The translations under genes were made by a program, and so were the position numbers. From Balanoglossus misakiensis (Eukaryota; Hemichordata), in contig CM082586.2 in the NCBI GenBank assembly GCA_040954595.2, forward strand, positions 11,718,001 through 11,782,000: DNA of 64,000 nt, given 5' to 3'. Below, piece after piece: positions 13,007-26,791 of this stretch. The notes below the pieces were generated by a model, which saw nothing but the letters and a program-made list of their open reading frames with translations, ran no database searches and was not told the DNA's origin. The first letter of the stretch is position 1. Every line of letters starts with the position of its first letter.

Positions 13007-16000
13007 ACTAAAACCCCGGCACACTATGACAGACACTAGCGTTCGTTAGCAACGTTGATCAAGTCAGATTTCCTACGGCATGGCTTGGCTAAAGCCCTGG
13101 CACTCTAGAGCAGAAACACGCGTACAGAGACCACGTTGATCTACTCACATTTCCTTCGGCCTGGCACGGCTGATGCCCCGGCACTATATATAGGACACAG
13201 ACTGGCGTAAGTTAACAACGGTAATCACGTCGGGTTTCCTACGGCCTGGCTCAGCTGAAGCCCCGGCATTCTAGAGCAGAAACAGGCGTACATTGACCAC
13301 GTTGATCAAGTCAGATTTCCTACGGCGTGACTCGGCTGGTGCACCGGCTCTATATGACACAGACTGGCGTAAGTTATCAACGGTGATTACGGCGGATGTC
13401 CTACGGCCTGGTTTAGCTGAAGCCCCGGCACTTTAGAGCGGAAACACGCGTACATTGACCACGATGATCAAGTCAGATCTCCTACGGCCTGGCCCGACTA
13501 AAACCCCGGCACACCATGACAGACACTAGCGTTCGTTAGCAACGGTGATCAAGTCGGATTTCCTTCGGCCTGGCTCTGCAAAAGACCCGACACTCTAGTA
13601 CAAAGACGTTGGCTAAGTCGGGCAAACCGAAGAGGGAAAGTCACAGCGGGTCAACACTCGACATTTGTTCCGGTAGGACTGCATTATTGCCTGTCAATTT
13701 ATAGAGAAAGCCCGAATTTTACCAGGGCGTTTCAAACACCGACGTTAGTTGGGGGCACGGCCTGCAGTACTGCCGGGTAAGCTGACATCGGCGTACCGCA
13801 TATAATGTGGGGGGGGGGGGGGGAACAGAACGGTTCAATACTACATTTATTAGATATCAGCTAATTTTAGACAATCATCTAAAATCTAAATCATTTTTTT
13901 CATATTTGGATATCTGATGATGTATTAAATTTCCATTACATGTAAAAATGGTGCTGATTATAAAAAATGCATTCTGATTTAATACAAAATTGCGTTTTAT
14001 TCGTTTTTGCACCAAAAAGGTCATTTTTAGGCAAAACATTCTTTATTTTTTTAATTCGGTGACCTGATCATATATAAACAATTGCTTGTATGTTAAAAGT
14101 TTTTATGACTTTTAAAAGCAGTGACACTGGCGGCATTCAACACGAAAATAACAATTTTAGCCACAATTTGGTCAAAATGGTAAATTTTTGAAAATTACAA
14201 AAATACCTGTTTTCTACATTTTCGGAAATCTGATGGAGTATAGAATGCTCTTCGTATATATATATCGATACAAATTCCACAAAAAAACGGCCAATTTGGC
14301 TCACTGCAGACAAAATTGCGTTTTACCAAATTTTCCTTGAAAATGTCATTTTTAGAAAAAAAAATAAAAAAACCTTTGTTCTTCGAATTTGGTGCCCTGA
14401 TCATATATGACATGTTGATTATATGTTAAAACTTTAGACCACTCCAAAAATGCAGAGATATTGACGGAATTCAAGAAAAAATAGCCATTTTGGCCATATT
14501 TTGACAAAAATGGTAAATTTTTAAAATATCATAAAAAATTAACTCTTTTCTTCATTTTCGGAAATATAATGGAGCATGAAGTGTCGTTCTCTTGTAAAAA
14601 GTGCTGCAAATTCCAGAAAAGGCGGTATAATTTGAATCACCCAAGACAAAATTACCATTTTCGACTTTTTTTCGAAAAATTGTCTTTTTTACAAAATAAA
14701 TAAGAATAAATTCTTTTCTTAGTTTCAAACGGGTAGAGATACTTTCCACACGGGTTTTCTAACATTGAATTCCCATTCATCAACTCAGATTTCCTACAGC
14801 ATAAGTCGGCTAAAACCCTGACACTCTAGAGCAGAAACAGTTGCACACTGGTAACGTTGAACATGTCGATTTTTCTATGGCCTGGCTCGGCTAAATCTCC
14901 GTCACAATATGACAGACACTAGCGTACGTTAGCAACGGTGATCAAGTCAGATTTTCTACGGCATGGCTTGGATAAAGCCCCGGCACTCTAGAGCAGAAAC
15001 ACGCGTACAGAGACCACGTTGATCAAGTCTGATCTCCTACGGCTTGGCTCGACTAAAACCCCGGCACACTATGACAGACACTAGCGTTCGTTAGCAACGT
15101 TGATCAAGTCAGATTTCCTACGGCATGGCTTGGCTAAAGCCCTGGCACTCTAGAGCAGAAACACGCGTACAGAGACCACGTTGATCTACTCACATTTCCT
15201 TCGGCCTGGCACGGCTGATGCCCCGGCACTATATATAGGACACAGACTGGCGTAAGTTAACAACGGTAATCACGTCGGGTTTCCTACGGCCTGGCTCAGC
15301 TGAAGCCCCGGCACTCTAGAGCAGAAACAGGCGTACATTGAACACGTTGATCAAGTCAGATTTCCTACGGCGTGACTCGGCTGGTGCACCGGCTCTATAT
15401 GACACAGACTGGCGTAAGTTATCAACGGTGATTACGTCGGATTTCCTACGGTCTGGTTTCGCTGAAGCCCCGGCACTTTAGAGCGGAAACACGCGTACAT
15501 TGACCACGATGATCAAGTCAGATCTCCTACGGCCTGGCTCGACTAAAACCCCGGCACACCATGACAGACACTAGCGTTCGTTAGCAACGGTGATCAAGTC
15601 CGATTTCCTTCGGCCTGGCTCTGCAAAAGACCTGACACTCTAGTACAAAGACGTTGGCTAAGTCGGGCAAACCGAAGATGGTAAGTCACAGCGGGTCAAC
15701 ACTCGAAATTTGTTCGGGTAGGACTGCATTATTGCCTGTCAATTTATAGAGAAAGCCCGAATTTAGCCAGGGCGTTCCAAACACCGACGTTAGTTGGAGG
15801 CACGGCCTGCAGTACTGCCGGGTAAGCTGACATCGGCGTACCGCATATAATGTAAGGGGGGGGGGGCAAACAGAACGGTTCAATACTACATTTATTAGAT
15901 ATCAGCTAATTTTGGACAATCATCTAAAATCTAAATCATTTTTTCATATTTGGATATCTAATGATGTATGAAATTTCAATTATATGTAAAAATGGTGCTG

Positions 16001-19000
16001 ATTATAAAAAATGCACTCTGAATGAGCTGATTTAATACAAAATTACGTTTTATTCGTTTTTGCACCTAAAAGGTCATTTTTAGGCAAAACATTCTTTATT
16101 TTTTTAATTCGGTGACCTGATCATATATCAAGAATTGCTTGTATGTTAAAAGTTTTTATGACTTTTAAAAGCAGTGACACTTGCGGCATTCAACACGAAA
16201 ATAACAATTTTAGCACAATTTGGTCAAAATGGAAAATTTTTGAAAATTACAAAAAATACCTGTTTTCTACATTTTCGGAAATCTGATGGAGTATAGAATG
16301 CTCTTCGTATGTATATATCGATACAAATTCCAAAAAAAAGACAGTCTGATATGGCTCACTGCAGACAAAATTGCGTTTTACCAAATTTTCCTTGAAAATG
16401 TCATTTTTAGAAAAAAAAATAAAAAAAACCTTTGTTCTTCGAATTTGGTGCCCTGATCATATATAACATGTTGATTGTATGTTAAGACTCTCGACAACTC
16501 CAAAAATGCAGAGATATTGACGGAATTCAAGACAAAATAGCCATTTTGGCCATATTTTGACAAAAATGGTAAATTTTTAAAAAATCATAAAAAATAAACT
16601 CTTTTCTTCATTTTCGGAAATATTATGGAGCATGAAGTGTCGTTCTCTTGTAAAAAGTGCTGCAAATTCCAGAAAAGGTGGAATAATTTGAATCACCCAA
16701 GACAAAATTACCATTTTCGACTTTTTTTCGAAAAATTGTCTTTTTTACAAAATAAATAAGAATAAATTCTTTTCTTAGTTTCAAACGGGTAGAGATACTT
16801 TCCACACGGGTTTTCTAACATTGAATTCCCGTTCATCAACTCAGATTTCCTACAGCATAAGTCGGCTAAAACCCTGACACTCTAGAGCAGAAACAGTTGC
16901 ACACTGGTAACGTTGAACGAGTCGATTTTTCTACGGCCTGGCTCGGCTAAATCTCCGTCACAATATTACAGACACTAGCGTACGTTAGCAACGGTGATTA
17001 AGTCAGATTTTCTACGGCATGGCTTGGATAAAGCCCCGACACTCTAGAGCAGAAACACGCGTACAGAGACCACGTTGATCTACTCACATTTCCTTCGGCC
17101 TGGCACGGCTGATGCCCCGCACTATATATAGGACACAGACTGGCGTAAGTTAACAACGGTAATCACGTCGGGTTTCCTACGGCCTATCTCAGCTGAAGCC
17201 CCGGCACTCTAGAGCAGAAACAGGCGTACATTGACCACGTTGATCAAGTCAGATTTCCTACGGCGTGACTCGGCTTGTGCACCGGCTCTATATGACACAG
17301 ACTGGCGTAAGTTATCACCGGTGATTACGTCGGATTTCCTACGGTCTGGTTTAGCTGAAGCCCCGGCACTTTAGAGCGGAAACACGCGTACATTGACCAC
17401 GATGATCAAGTCAGATCTCCTACGGCCTGGCTCGACTAAAACCCCGGCACACCATGACAGACACTAGCGTTCGTTAGCAACGGCGATCAAGTCGGATTTC
17501 CTTCGGCCTGGCTCTGCAAAAGAACTGACACTCTAGTGCAAAGACGTTGGCTAAGTCGGGCAAACCGAAGAGGGTAAGTCACAGCGGGTCAACACTCGAC
17601 ATTTGTTCGGGTAGGACTGCATTATTGCCTGTCAATTTATAGAGAAAGCCCGAATTTAACCAGGGCGTTCCAAACACCGACGTTAGTTGGGGGCACGGCC
17701 TGCAGTACTGCCGGGTAAGCTGACATCGGCGTACCGCATATAATGTAGGGGGGGGGGGTGGGGCAAACAGAACGGTTCAATACTACATTTATTAGATATC
17801 AGCTAATTTTGGACAATCATCTAAAATCTAAATCATTTTTTCATATTTGGATATCTGATGATGTATGAAATTTCCATTATATGTAAACATGGTGCTGATT
17901 ATAAAAAATGCACTCTGAATGAGCTGATTTAATACAAAATTGCGTTTTATTCGTTTTTGCACCAAAAAGGTCATTTTTAGGCAAAACATTCTTTATTTTA
18001 TTAATTCGGTGACCTGATCATATATAAACAATTGCTTGTATGTTAAAAGTTTTATGACTTTTAAAAGCAGTGACACTGGCGGCATTCAACACGAAAATAA
18101 CAATTTTAGCCACAATTTGGTCAAAATGGTAAATTTTTGAAAATTACAAAAAATACCTGTTTTCTACATTTTCGGAAATCTGATGGAGTATAGAATGCTC
18201 TTCGTATGTATATATCGATACAAATTCCACAAAAGACCGTCTAATTTGGCTCACTGCAGACAAAATTGCGTTTTACCAAATTTTCCTTGAAAATGTCATT
18301 TTTAGAAAAAAAAATAAAAACACCTTTGTCCTTCGAATTTGGTGCCTTGATCATATATGACATGTTGATTGTATGTTAAAACTTTCGACCACTCCAAAAA
18401 TGCAGAGATATTGACGGAATTCAAGAAAAAATAGCCATTTTGGCCATATTTTGACAAAAATGGTAAATTTTTAAAAAATCATAAAAAATTAACTCTTTTC
18501 TTCATTTTCGGAAATATTATGGAGCATGAAGTGTCGGTCTCTTGCAAAAAGTGCTGCAAATTCCAGAAAAGGCGGTATAATTTGAATCACCCAAGACAAA
18601 ATTACCATTTTCGACTTTTTTCGAAAAATTGTCTTTTTTACAAAATAAATAAGAATAAATTCTTTTCTTAGTTTCAAACGGATAGAGATACTTTCCACAC
18701 GGGTTTTCTAACATTGAATTCCCGTTCATCAACTCAGATTTCCTACAGCATAAGTCGGCTAAAACCCTGACACTCTAGAGCAGAAACAGTTGCACACTGG
18801 TAACGTTGAACAAGTCGATTTTTCTACGGCCTGGCTCGGCTAAATCTCCGTCACAATATGACAGACACTAGCGTACGTTAGCAACGGTGATCAAGTCAGA
18901 TTTTCTACGGCATAGCTTGGCTAAAGCCCTGGCACTCAAGAGCAGAAACACGCGTACAGAGACCACGTTGATCTACTCACATTTCCTTCGGCCTGGCACG

Positions 19001-22000
19001 GCTGATGCCCCGGCACTCTAGAGCAGAAACAGGCGTACATTGACCACGTTGATCAAGTCAGATTTCCTACGGCGTGACTCGGCTGGTGCACCGGCTCTAT
19101 ATGACACAGACTGGCGTAAGTTATCAACGGTGATTACGTCGGATTTCCTACGGCCTGGTTTAGCTGAAGCACCGGCACTTTAGAGCGGAAACACGCGTAC
19201 ATTGACCACGATGATCAAGTCAGATCTCCTACGGCCTGGCTCAACTAAAACCCCGGCACACCATGACAGACACTAGCGTTCGTTAGCAACGGTGATCAAG
19301 TCGGATTTCCTTCGGCCTGGCTCTGCAAAAGACCCGACACTCTAGTACAAAGACGTTGGCTAAGTCGGGCAAACCGAAGAGGGAAAGTCACAGCGGGTCA
19401 ACACTCGACATTTGTTCGGGTAGGACTGCATTATTGCCTGTCAATTTATAGAGAAAGCTCGAATTTAACCAGGGCGTTTCAAACACCGACGTTAGTTGGG
19501 GGCACGGCCTGCAGTACTGCCGGGTAAGCTGACATCGGCGTACCGCATGTAATGTAGGGGGGGGGGGGAAACAGAACGGTTCAATACTACATTTATCAGA
19601 TATCAGCTAATTTTGGACAATCATCTCAAATATATCTAATTCATTTTTTCATATTTGGATATCTGATGATGTATGAAATTTCCATTATATGTAAAAATGG
19701 TGCTGATTATAAAAAATGCACTCTGAATGAGCTGATTTAATACAAAATTGCGTTTTATTCGTTTTTGCACCAAAAAGGTCATTTTTAGGGAAAACATTCT
19801 TTATTTTTTTAATTCGGTGACCTGATCATATATAAACAATTGCTTGTATGTTAAAAGTTTTTATGACTTTAAAAAGCAGTGACACTGGCGGCATTCAACA
19901 CGAAAATAACAATTTTAGCCACAATTTGGTCAAAATGGTAATTTTTTGAAAATTACAAAAAATACCTGTTTTCTACATTTTCGGAAATCTGATGGAGTAT
20001 AGAATGCTCTTCGTATATATATATCGATACAAATTCCACAAAAAAAACGGCCAATTTGGCTCACTGCAGACAAAATTGCGTTTTAGCAAATTTTCCTTGA
20101 AAATGTCATTTTTAGAAAAAAAAATAAAAAAACCTTTGTTCTTCGAATTTGGTGCCCTGATCATATATGACATGTTGATTGTATGTTAAAACTCTCGACC
20201 ACTCCAAAAATGCAGAGATATTGACGGAATTCAAGAAAAATAGCCATTTTGGCCATATTTTGACAAAAATGGTAAATTTTTAAAAAATCATAAAAAATTA
20301 ACTCTTTTCTTCATTTTCGGAAATATTATGGAGCATGAAGTGTCGTTCTCTTGTAAAAAGTGCTGCAAATTCCAGAAAAGGCGGTATAATTTGAATCAAC
20401 CAAGACAAAATTACCATTATCGACTTTTTTTCGAAAAATTGTCTTTTTTACAAAATAAATAAGAATAAATTCTTTTCTTAGTTTCAAACGGGTAGAGATA
20501 CTTTCCACACGGGTTTTCTAACATTGAATTCCCGTGCATCAACTCAGATTTCCTACAGCATAAGTCGGCTAAAACCCTGACACTCTAGAGCAGAAACAGT
20601 TGCACACTGGTAACGTTGAACAAGTCGATTTTTCTACGGCCTGGCTCGGCTAAATCTCCGTCACAATATGACAGACACTAGCGTACGTTAGCAACGGTGA
20701 TCAAGTCAGATTTTCTACGGCATGGCTTGGATAAAGCCCCGGCACTCTAGAGCAGAAACACGCGTACAGAGACCACGTTGATCAAGTCTGAACTCCTACG
20801 GCTTGGCTCGACTAAAACCCCGGCACACTATGACAGACACTAGCGTTCGTTAGCAACGTTGATCAAGTCAGATTTCCTACGGCATGGCTTGGCTAAAGCC
20901 CTGGCACTCTAGAGCAGAAACACGCGTACAGAGACCACGTTGATCTACTCACATTTCCTTCGGCCTGGCACGGCTGATGCCCCGGCACTCTAGAGCAGAA
21001 ACAGGCGTACATTGACCACGTTGATCAAGTCAGATTTCCTACGGCGTGACTCGGCTGGTGCACCGGCTCTATATGACACAGACTGGCGTAAGTTATCAAC
21101 GGTGATTACGTCGGATTTCCTACGGCCTGGTTTAGCTGAAGCACCGGCACTTTAGAGCGGAAACACGCGTACATTGACCACGATGATCAAGTCAGATCTC
21201 CTACGGCCTGGCTCAACTAAAACCCCGGCACACCATGACAGACACTAGCGTTCGTTAGCAACGGTGATCAAGTCGGATTTCCTTCGGCCTGGCTCTGCAA
21301 AAGACCCGACACTCTAGTACAAAGACGTTGGCTAAGTCGGGCAAACCGAAGAGGGAAAGTCACAGCGGGTCAACACTCGACATTTGTTCGGGTAGGACTG
21401 CATTATTGCCTGTCAATTTATAGAGAAAGCTCGAATTTAACCAGGGCGTTTCAAACACCGACGTTAGTTGGGGGCACGGCCTTCAGTACTGCCGGGTAAG
21501 CTGACATCGGCGTACCGCATGTAATGTAGGGGGGGGGGGGAAACAGAACGGTTCAATACTACATTTATCAGATATCAGCTAATTTTGGACAATCATCTTA
21601 AATATATCTAATTCATTTTTTCATATTTGGATATCTGATGATGTATGAAATTTCCATTATATGTAAAAATGGTGCTGATTATAAAAAATGCACTCTGAAT
21701 GAGCTGATTTAATACAAAATTGCGTTTTATTCGTTTTTGCACCAAAAAGGTCATTTTTAGGGAAAACATTCTTTATTTTTTTAATTCGGTGACCTGATCA
21801 TATATAAACAATTGCTTGTATGTTAAAAGTTTTTATGACTTTAAAAAGCAGTGACACTGGCGGCATTCAACACGAAAATAACAATTTTAGCCACAATTTG
21901 GTCAAAATGGTAAATTTTTGAAAATTACAAAAAATACCTGTTTTCTACATTTTCGGAAATCTGATGGAGTATAGAATGCTCTTCGTATATATATATCGAT

Positions 22001-22940
22001 ACAAATTCCACAAAAAAAACGGCCAATTTGGCTCACTGCAGACAAAATTGCGTTTTAGCAAATTTTCCTTGAAAATGTCATTTTTAGAAAAAAAAATAAA
22101 AAAACCTTTGTTCTTCGAATTTGGTGCCCTGATCATATATGACATGTTGATTGTATGTTAAAACTCTCGACCACTCCAAAAATGCAGAGATATTGACGGA
22201 ATTCAAGAAAAATAGCCATTTTGGCCATATTTTGACAAAAATGGTAAATTTTTAAAAAATCATAAAAAATTAACTCTTTTCTTCATTTTCGGAAATATTA
22301 TGGAGCATGAAGTGTCGTTCTCTTGTAAAAAGTGCTGCAAATTCCAGAAAAGGCGGTATAATTTGAATCACCCAAGACAAAATTACCATTATCGACTTTT
22401 TTTCGAAAAATTGTCTTTTTTACAAAATAAATAAGAATAAATTCTTTTCTTAGTTTCAAACGGGTAGAGATACTTTCCACACGGGTTTTCTAACATTGAA
22501 TTCCCGTGCATCAACTCAGATTTCCTACAGCATAAGTCGGCTAAAACCCTGACACTCTAGAGCAGAAACAGTTGCACACTGGTAACGTTGAACAAGTCGA
22601 TTTTTCTACGGCCTGGCTCGGCTAAATCTCCGTCACAATATGACAGACACTAGCGTACGTTAGCAACGGTGATCAAGTCAGATTTTCTACGGCATGGCTT
22701 GGATAAAGCCCCGGCACTCTAGAGCAGAAACACGCGTACAGAGACCACGTTGATCAAGTCTGAACTCCTACGGCTTGGCTCGACTAAAACCCCGGCACAC
22801 TATGACAGACACTAGCGTTCGTTAGCAACGTTGATCAAGTCAGATTTCCTACGGCATGGCTTGGCTAAAGCCCTGGCACTCTAGAGCAGAAACACGCGTA
22901 CAGAGACCACGTTGATCTACTCACATTTCCTTCGGCCTGG
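19001..22940. repeat. Two near-identical 1,972 bp units in tandem
   Basis: The segments around 19,001-20,972 and 20,973-22,940 are almost the same base for base. They share rare variants not seen in other units: AGGGAAAACATTC near 19,787 and 21,759, AAACTCTCGACC near 20,188 and 22,160, a TATATC insertion near 19,631 and 21,603, and loss of one 80 bp sub-repeat next to GCTGATGCCCCGGCACTC. This is the most recent unit duplication visible in the array. Confidence 0.9.
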
Positions 22941-23174
22941 CACGGCTCATGCCCCGGCACTATATATAGGACACAGACTGGCGTAAGTTAACAACGGTAA
23001 TCACGTCGGGTTTACTACGGCCTGGCTCAGCTGAAGCCCCGGCATTCTAGAGCAGAAACAGGCGTACATTGACCACGTTGATCAAGTCAGATTTCCTACG
23101 GCGTGACTCGGCTGGTGCACCGGCTCTATATGACACAGACTGGCGTAATTTTTTTTCTTTTCTTTTTTTTATCT

Positions 23175-23180
23175 TTTATT
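23175..23180 (-). terminator. LINE poly-A signal
   Basis: TTTATT on the plus strand is AATAAA in the element's sense. It directly precedes an A-rich tail that ends at the left target duplication (23,136-23,148). Confidence 0.7.
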
Positions 23181-23235
23181 AAAAAAACTTTCAGTGTTAC
23201 ATTAACATATCAAAAAAAAGAAACCAACCGAAAAC

Positions 23236-24636
23236 TCACATCATAGATATAATAGCTTCAAAAATTCTTGCACTTTCTGAATTATTGCATATTTCCTTGT
23301 ATACCTTGTATCTCAATATGAATTCGTATTTTACTAGCACCATTAAAGGTGCTCTGGTTTCACTTAGCCAGTATTTATGTATACTCCATTTGCAAACTAA
23401 AATCAATAAATTTACAATATTTTCTTCAGATTTCGAAAGCATAACACTTCTAATGCAATTGAAAATTATATGAGCGCTTTGTAAAACAAAATCTTTACAA
23501 AAAAGTTGCCGAATTATGCGCTCGATTTTTGCCCAAAGTGATGTGGCTATAGTACAACGCACGTACTTGTGCTCAAGAGACTCTGGTATCTTACTAAGTT
23601 CACAATCCACACTGCTGCTCTTATTCCAATAAAACAAATACTTATTACATGGCAACAACCTGTGTAAAAGTTTCCATTGAAATTCCCGCAACTTTGTTTC
23701 CTTAGTTATTGCGTGTATGTTCTTCCAGACCGTTTCACTTTCTTTTGTAGTCTGGTTTGGTACCTCCAGCAATGTGTACCATTTGTTAAGTTTATCCACT
23801 TTTGGACTCCTTTGTGGAATGTTCGCATAAATGGCTTTACACGTAACGTTATTGATGGAAATCCAGTGTTTTCCATCCCAAATACCGTATTTACAATTTT
23901 TCATGGATTTGTAGAAAAAGTTAAACTTGCTACACCATTTCAAAATTACATTTCTGTTTCCTTTGATGTTTTCACTTGCACTGTACCACGCATTTAAAAC
24001 CTTGACGTAAAATTCAGGGATCGCAGACTCTAAAGCCTTTGGTAGTGATTCCCAGAAAATGTTGTGCTGAATAAGATTACATGACTGAAGGTCATCCATT
24101 TGTAAATAATGCCATGGTATAGCAGACCAAGTGTTGCCTTTACACAAGACCAGTCTCTTGACCCATACTGCATAAAGAGAATCAATTTGCTTGTCTAAGT
24201 TGACACATCTGATGCCACCTTTGTCATAATCACTCTGAAGTATTACATTGCTTATATTTCGTTTTCTTCTTATAAAACCATCAATTAGCTTTCGAACAAC
24301 ACACTTAATGCCTTCAGGTATTCCAATCACTGATGTCAAAAACAAAATCTGTGAAATTGCAAAAACCTTCGTAATCATCACTCTCCCATAAAACGTAAGC
24401 CTTCTCCTTTCCCACATTTGTAGCACCTTTTTCAGTTTATCAATCTTAGGCTCCCAGTTAAGTTTGTTACATTTCTCAGTGTCATAGCCAAAATACACAC
24501 CAAGCGTTTTGATGGGCTCATTTGTCCATTCAACATTTCCCATTTTCTTTTCACTATTTCTGTTTTTTCCAACCCACATTGCCTTCGTTTTCTTGTTGCT
24601 CATTTTTAAACCACCACACTGATGAAAATCATCCAT
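23236..24636 (-). pseudogene. LINE ORF2 part 3, thumb and C-terminal region
   Basis: The last ~466 residues of ORF2 start with the conserved post-RT segment (SNKKTKAMWVGK), followed by a long, lysine- and tryptophan-rich C-terminal domain that includes PCNKYLFYW and a CELSKIPESLEHKYVRC stretch. L1/Tx1-type ORF2 proteins often carry a cysteine/histidine motif there, and Cys-X-His residues are present. No RNase H domain is evident. The stop lies about 90 bp from the A-rich 3' end. Confidence 0.8.
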
Positions 24637-25694
24637 AACTTTAAAACATTTTCTAATGACCGACCATCCCTTGTAAAAATAGTGGTGTCGTCGGCAAATA
24701 ATGAAATCTTCGCTGTATTATTACCATATAAGGGGATCCCGTTGATCTCCCCGTGTTGTCTTATTTTACATGCAAGTACTTCGATCACAAGTAAAAACAA
24801 TAAAGCCGAGAGGGAACATCCCTGTCGAACACCTCTATGTAATGAAAAGTATCCAGAGCACCATCCCTTATAAACAATACAACTAGAAATATTACTATAT
24901 AAAACTTCAATCCAGCGTATAAAGCCTGGACCAAAATTCATCTTTTTAAGCACGCTATACAAAAATTGCCAATTTACACTGTCAAACGCTTTCTCATAAT
25001 CTACAAAAAGGATCGCTCCTTCCAAACGCCGCTTTTTAGTGTAGTCTAGAACATCGGAGATCAGGCGAATGTTTTCTCCAATAAAACGGCCTTTCATATA
25101 GCCTGTCTGATCTCTATGGATAATTGTAGGTAAAACACATTTGAGTCTGTTTGATAATCCCTTAGTGGCAATTTTGTAGTCAATGTTTAAAAGCGACACA
25201 GGCCTCCAATTATTCAAGTCATTTTCATCTCCCTTTTTATACAACAATGTAATAATACCTCTTTTTTGTGTAGCAGAAAGTTCCCCTGACGACCAGGCTT
25301 CATTGAGAGATGAAGTGACAAATGTTTTTATTTCTGACCAAAAGAAAAGAAAAAATTCGACCGAAAGTCCATCACATCCCGGAGACTTGTTAGCTGCCAT
25401 GGTCTTCAAAGCGAGCAAACATTCCCTTTCCGTTAAATTACCTTCGCACTGTTCACTTTGTAGAGCTGTTAGTCCTGGTAAACTGCTATTTTCCAAAAAA
25501 TCGTCAATCGACTGATGGCAACATTTTCGCTGATAGATCGTCTCGTAGAATTCTCTTTGTTCCCGCAGAATCTCGTCCGTTTTTGTCACACACTTTCCAC
25601 TTCTGGTCACCAGCTCCTTAATTTCCTTTTTTCCTGCATTTCGCTTTTCTAATGATAAAAATACTTGGTATTCCTTTCTCCCTTTTCCACCCAC
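24606..25694 (-). pseudogene. LINE ORF2 part 2, reverse transcriptase domain
   Basis: This segment continues the endonuclease part in another frame. RT motifs appear in the expected order: KSPGCDGLSVEFF, NWRPVSLLNIDYKI, the catalytic FVDYEKAFDSV, GVRQGCSLSALLFLLVIE, and FADD in the sequence SLFADDTTIF. The spacing and the RQGCSLSALLF motif resemble L1/Tx1-type enzymes rather than the CR1 type at 48.8-51.8 kb. The frame breaks again near 24,635, where a single G seems to be missing; the protein resumes as MDDFHQCGGLKM in the next segment. The catalytic aspartates are all present. Confidence 0.88.
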
Positions 25695-26791
25695 GCTGCA
25701 CGCGATCTTATCTGCGCACCTTCAGCGAGTATGTTGTAAATATTCTCAAGGCGTTGTTTGGTTTCACTGTATTTCCGTATATTTTCATCTGATGGATTCA
25801 CCAGCATATTTCTTTCATCCGCTTTTAGCTGTTGCTCAAGCTTCGGTATTTCCTTATTGTGATCTTTTGTTCCATACCTTGTAAATTCCAATGCATATTC
25901 TTTAATTTCTTTCTTCATGATGTCCCATTTCATCCGATTATTTTCGAATGTCTTCTCACCACACTCTCTGATTACAGATTTGACTCCGGTGACAAAGCCT
26001 TCATTTTTTAAAAGCCTATTGTTCAGTTTCCATGTACCAGGCCCTCTACAATCTGAAGCGGTCTGCAATTCCACGTAAACAGCCATATGATCTGTGTGTA
26101 CAGCAGGACGAATATCCGATTTTTTGACATTCTTGACGAGGTGCTTTGAGATTAAAACATAATCTAATCGGCTATGAGTCGGTGATGGGGCCAATCTTCG
26201 CCAAGTAAACTGCCGTTGCCCAGGGTGGAAATTCCTCCAAACATCAATAAGTTGAAACTGATTACAAAAACTACGTAAGACTCTTCTTGATCCATCATGT
26301 GATTGCCGTGATTTCACACTTGACGCTCTGTCCAAAGTGTCGTTGAGTGCACAATTGAAGTCGCCTGCTATAAAAAGATGTTCGTAATAGCAGTGCGTGT
26401 CAACCAGGCCAGCTAGATCTTTCAAGAATTCCGTTCTTTGTTTCACGAGATTCGGGGCATAAACACTACAAATTGAAAGCTTAACACCTACAAGGCTACC
26501 GTTTATTATGCAAATTCTTCCGAAGTCGTCATTCCACACGGAATCAATGGTGAGGTCACATCTGCGCTCAATCAATATTGCCGTTCCTCTGCTATAATTG
26601 TCACCTTTCGAGAAGAATACTTTCCCTCCCCATTCTTTCTCCCAAGTGTCAATGTCTGTTCCATTTCCATGCAACTCTTGTAAAATCGCGATACTCGTTT
26701 TTTGGAGTTTTAGCCAGCGATATATACAGTTCCTTTTCGTTTTGTCTTTGAAACCCCTGACATACAGGGTAACTAACTTCAGCGCTGCCAT
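25649..26791 (-). pseudogene. LINE ORF2 part 1, AP-type endonuclease domain
   Basis: The N-terminal 380 residues of ORF2 form an exonuclease-endonuclease-phosphatase domain that would nick the target DNA. Visible motifs are E39 (ILQELHG), GDFN at 143-146, SRLDY at 207-211 with D210, and TDH at 233-235. The usual first-strand Asn motif (typically LNVRG) reads LYVRG here, with Tyr at residue 10, so a metal-binding Asn seems lost. The frame ends in a TAG after KYFYH because one T is missing from a T-run (5 rather than 6) near 25,665; the downstream frame resumes as LSLEKRN. With the shift, ORF2 would continue into the RT segment. Confidence 0.88.
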
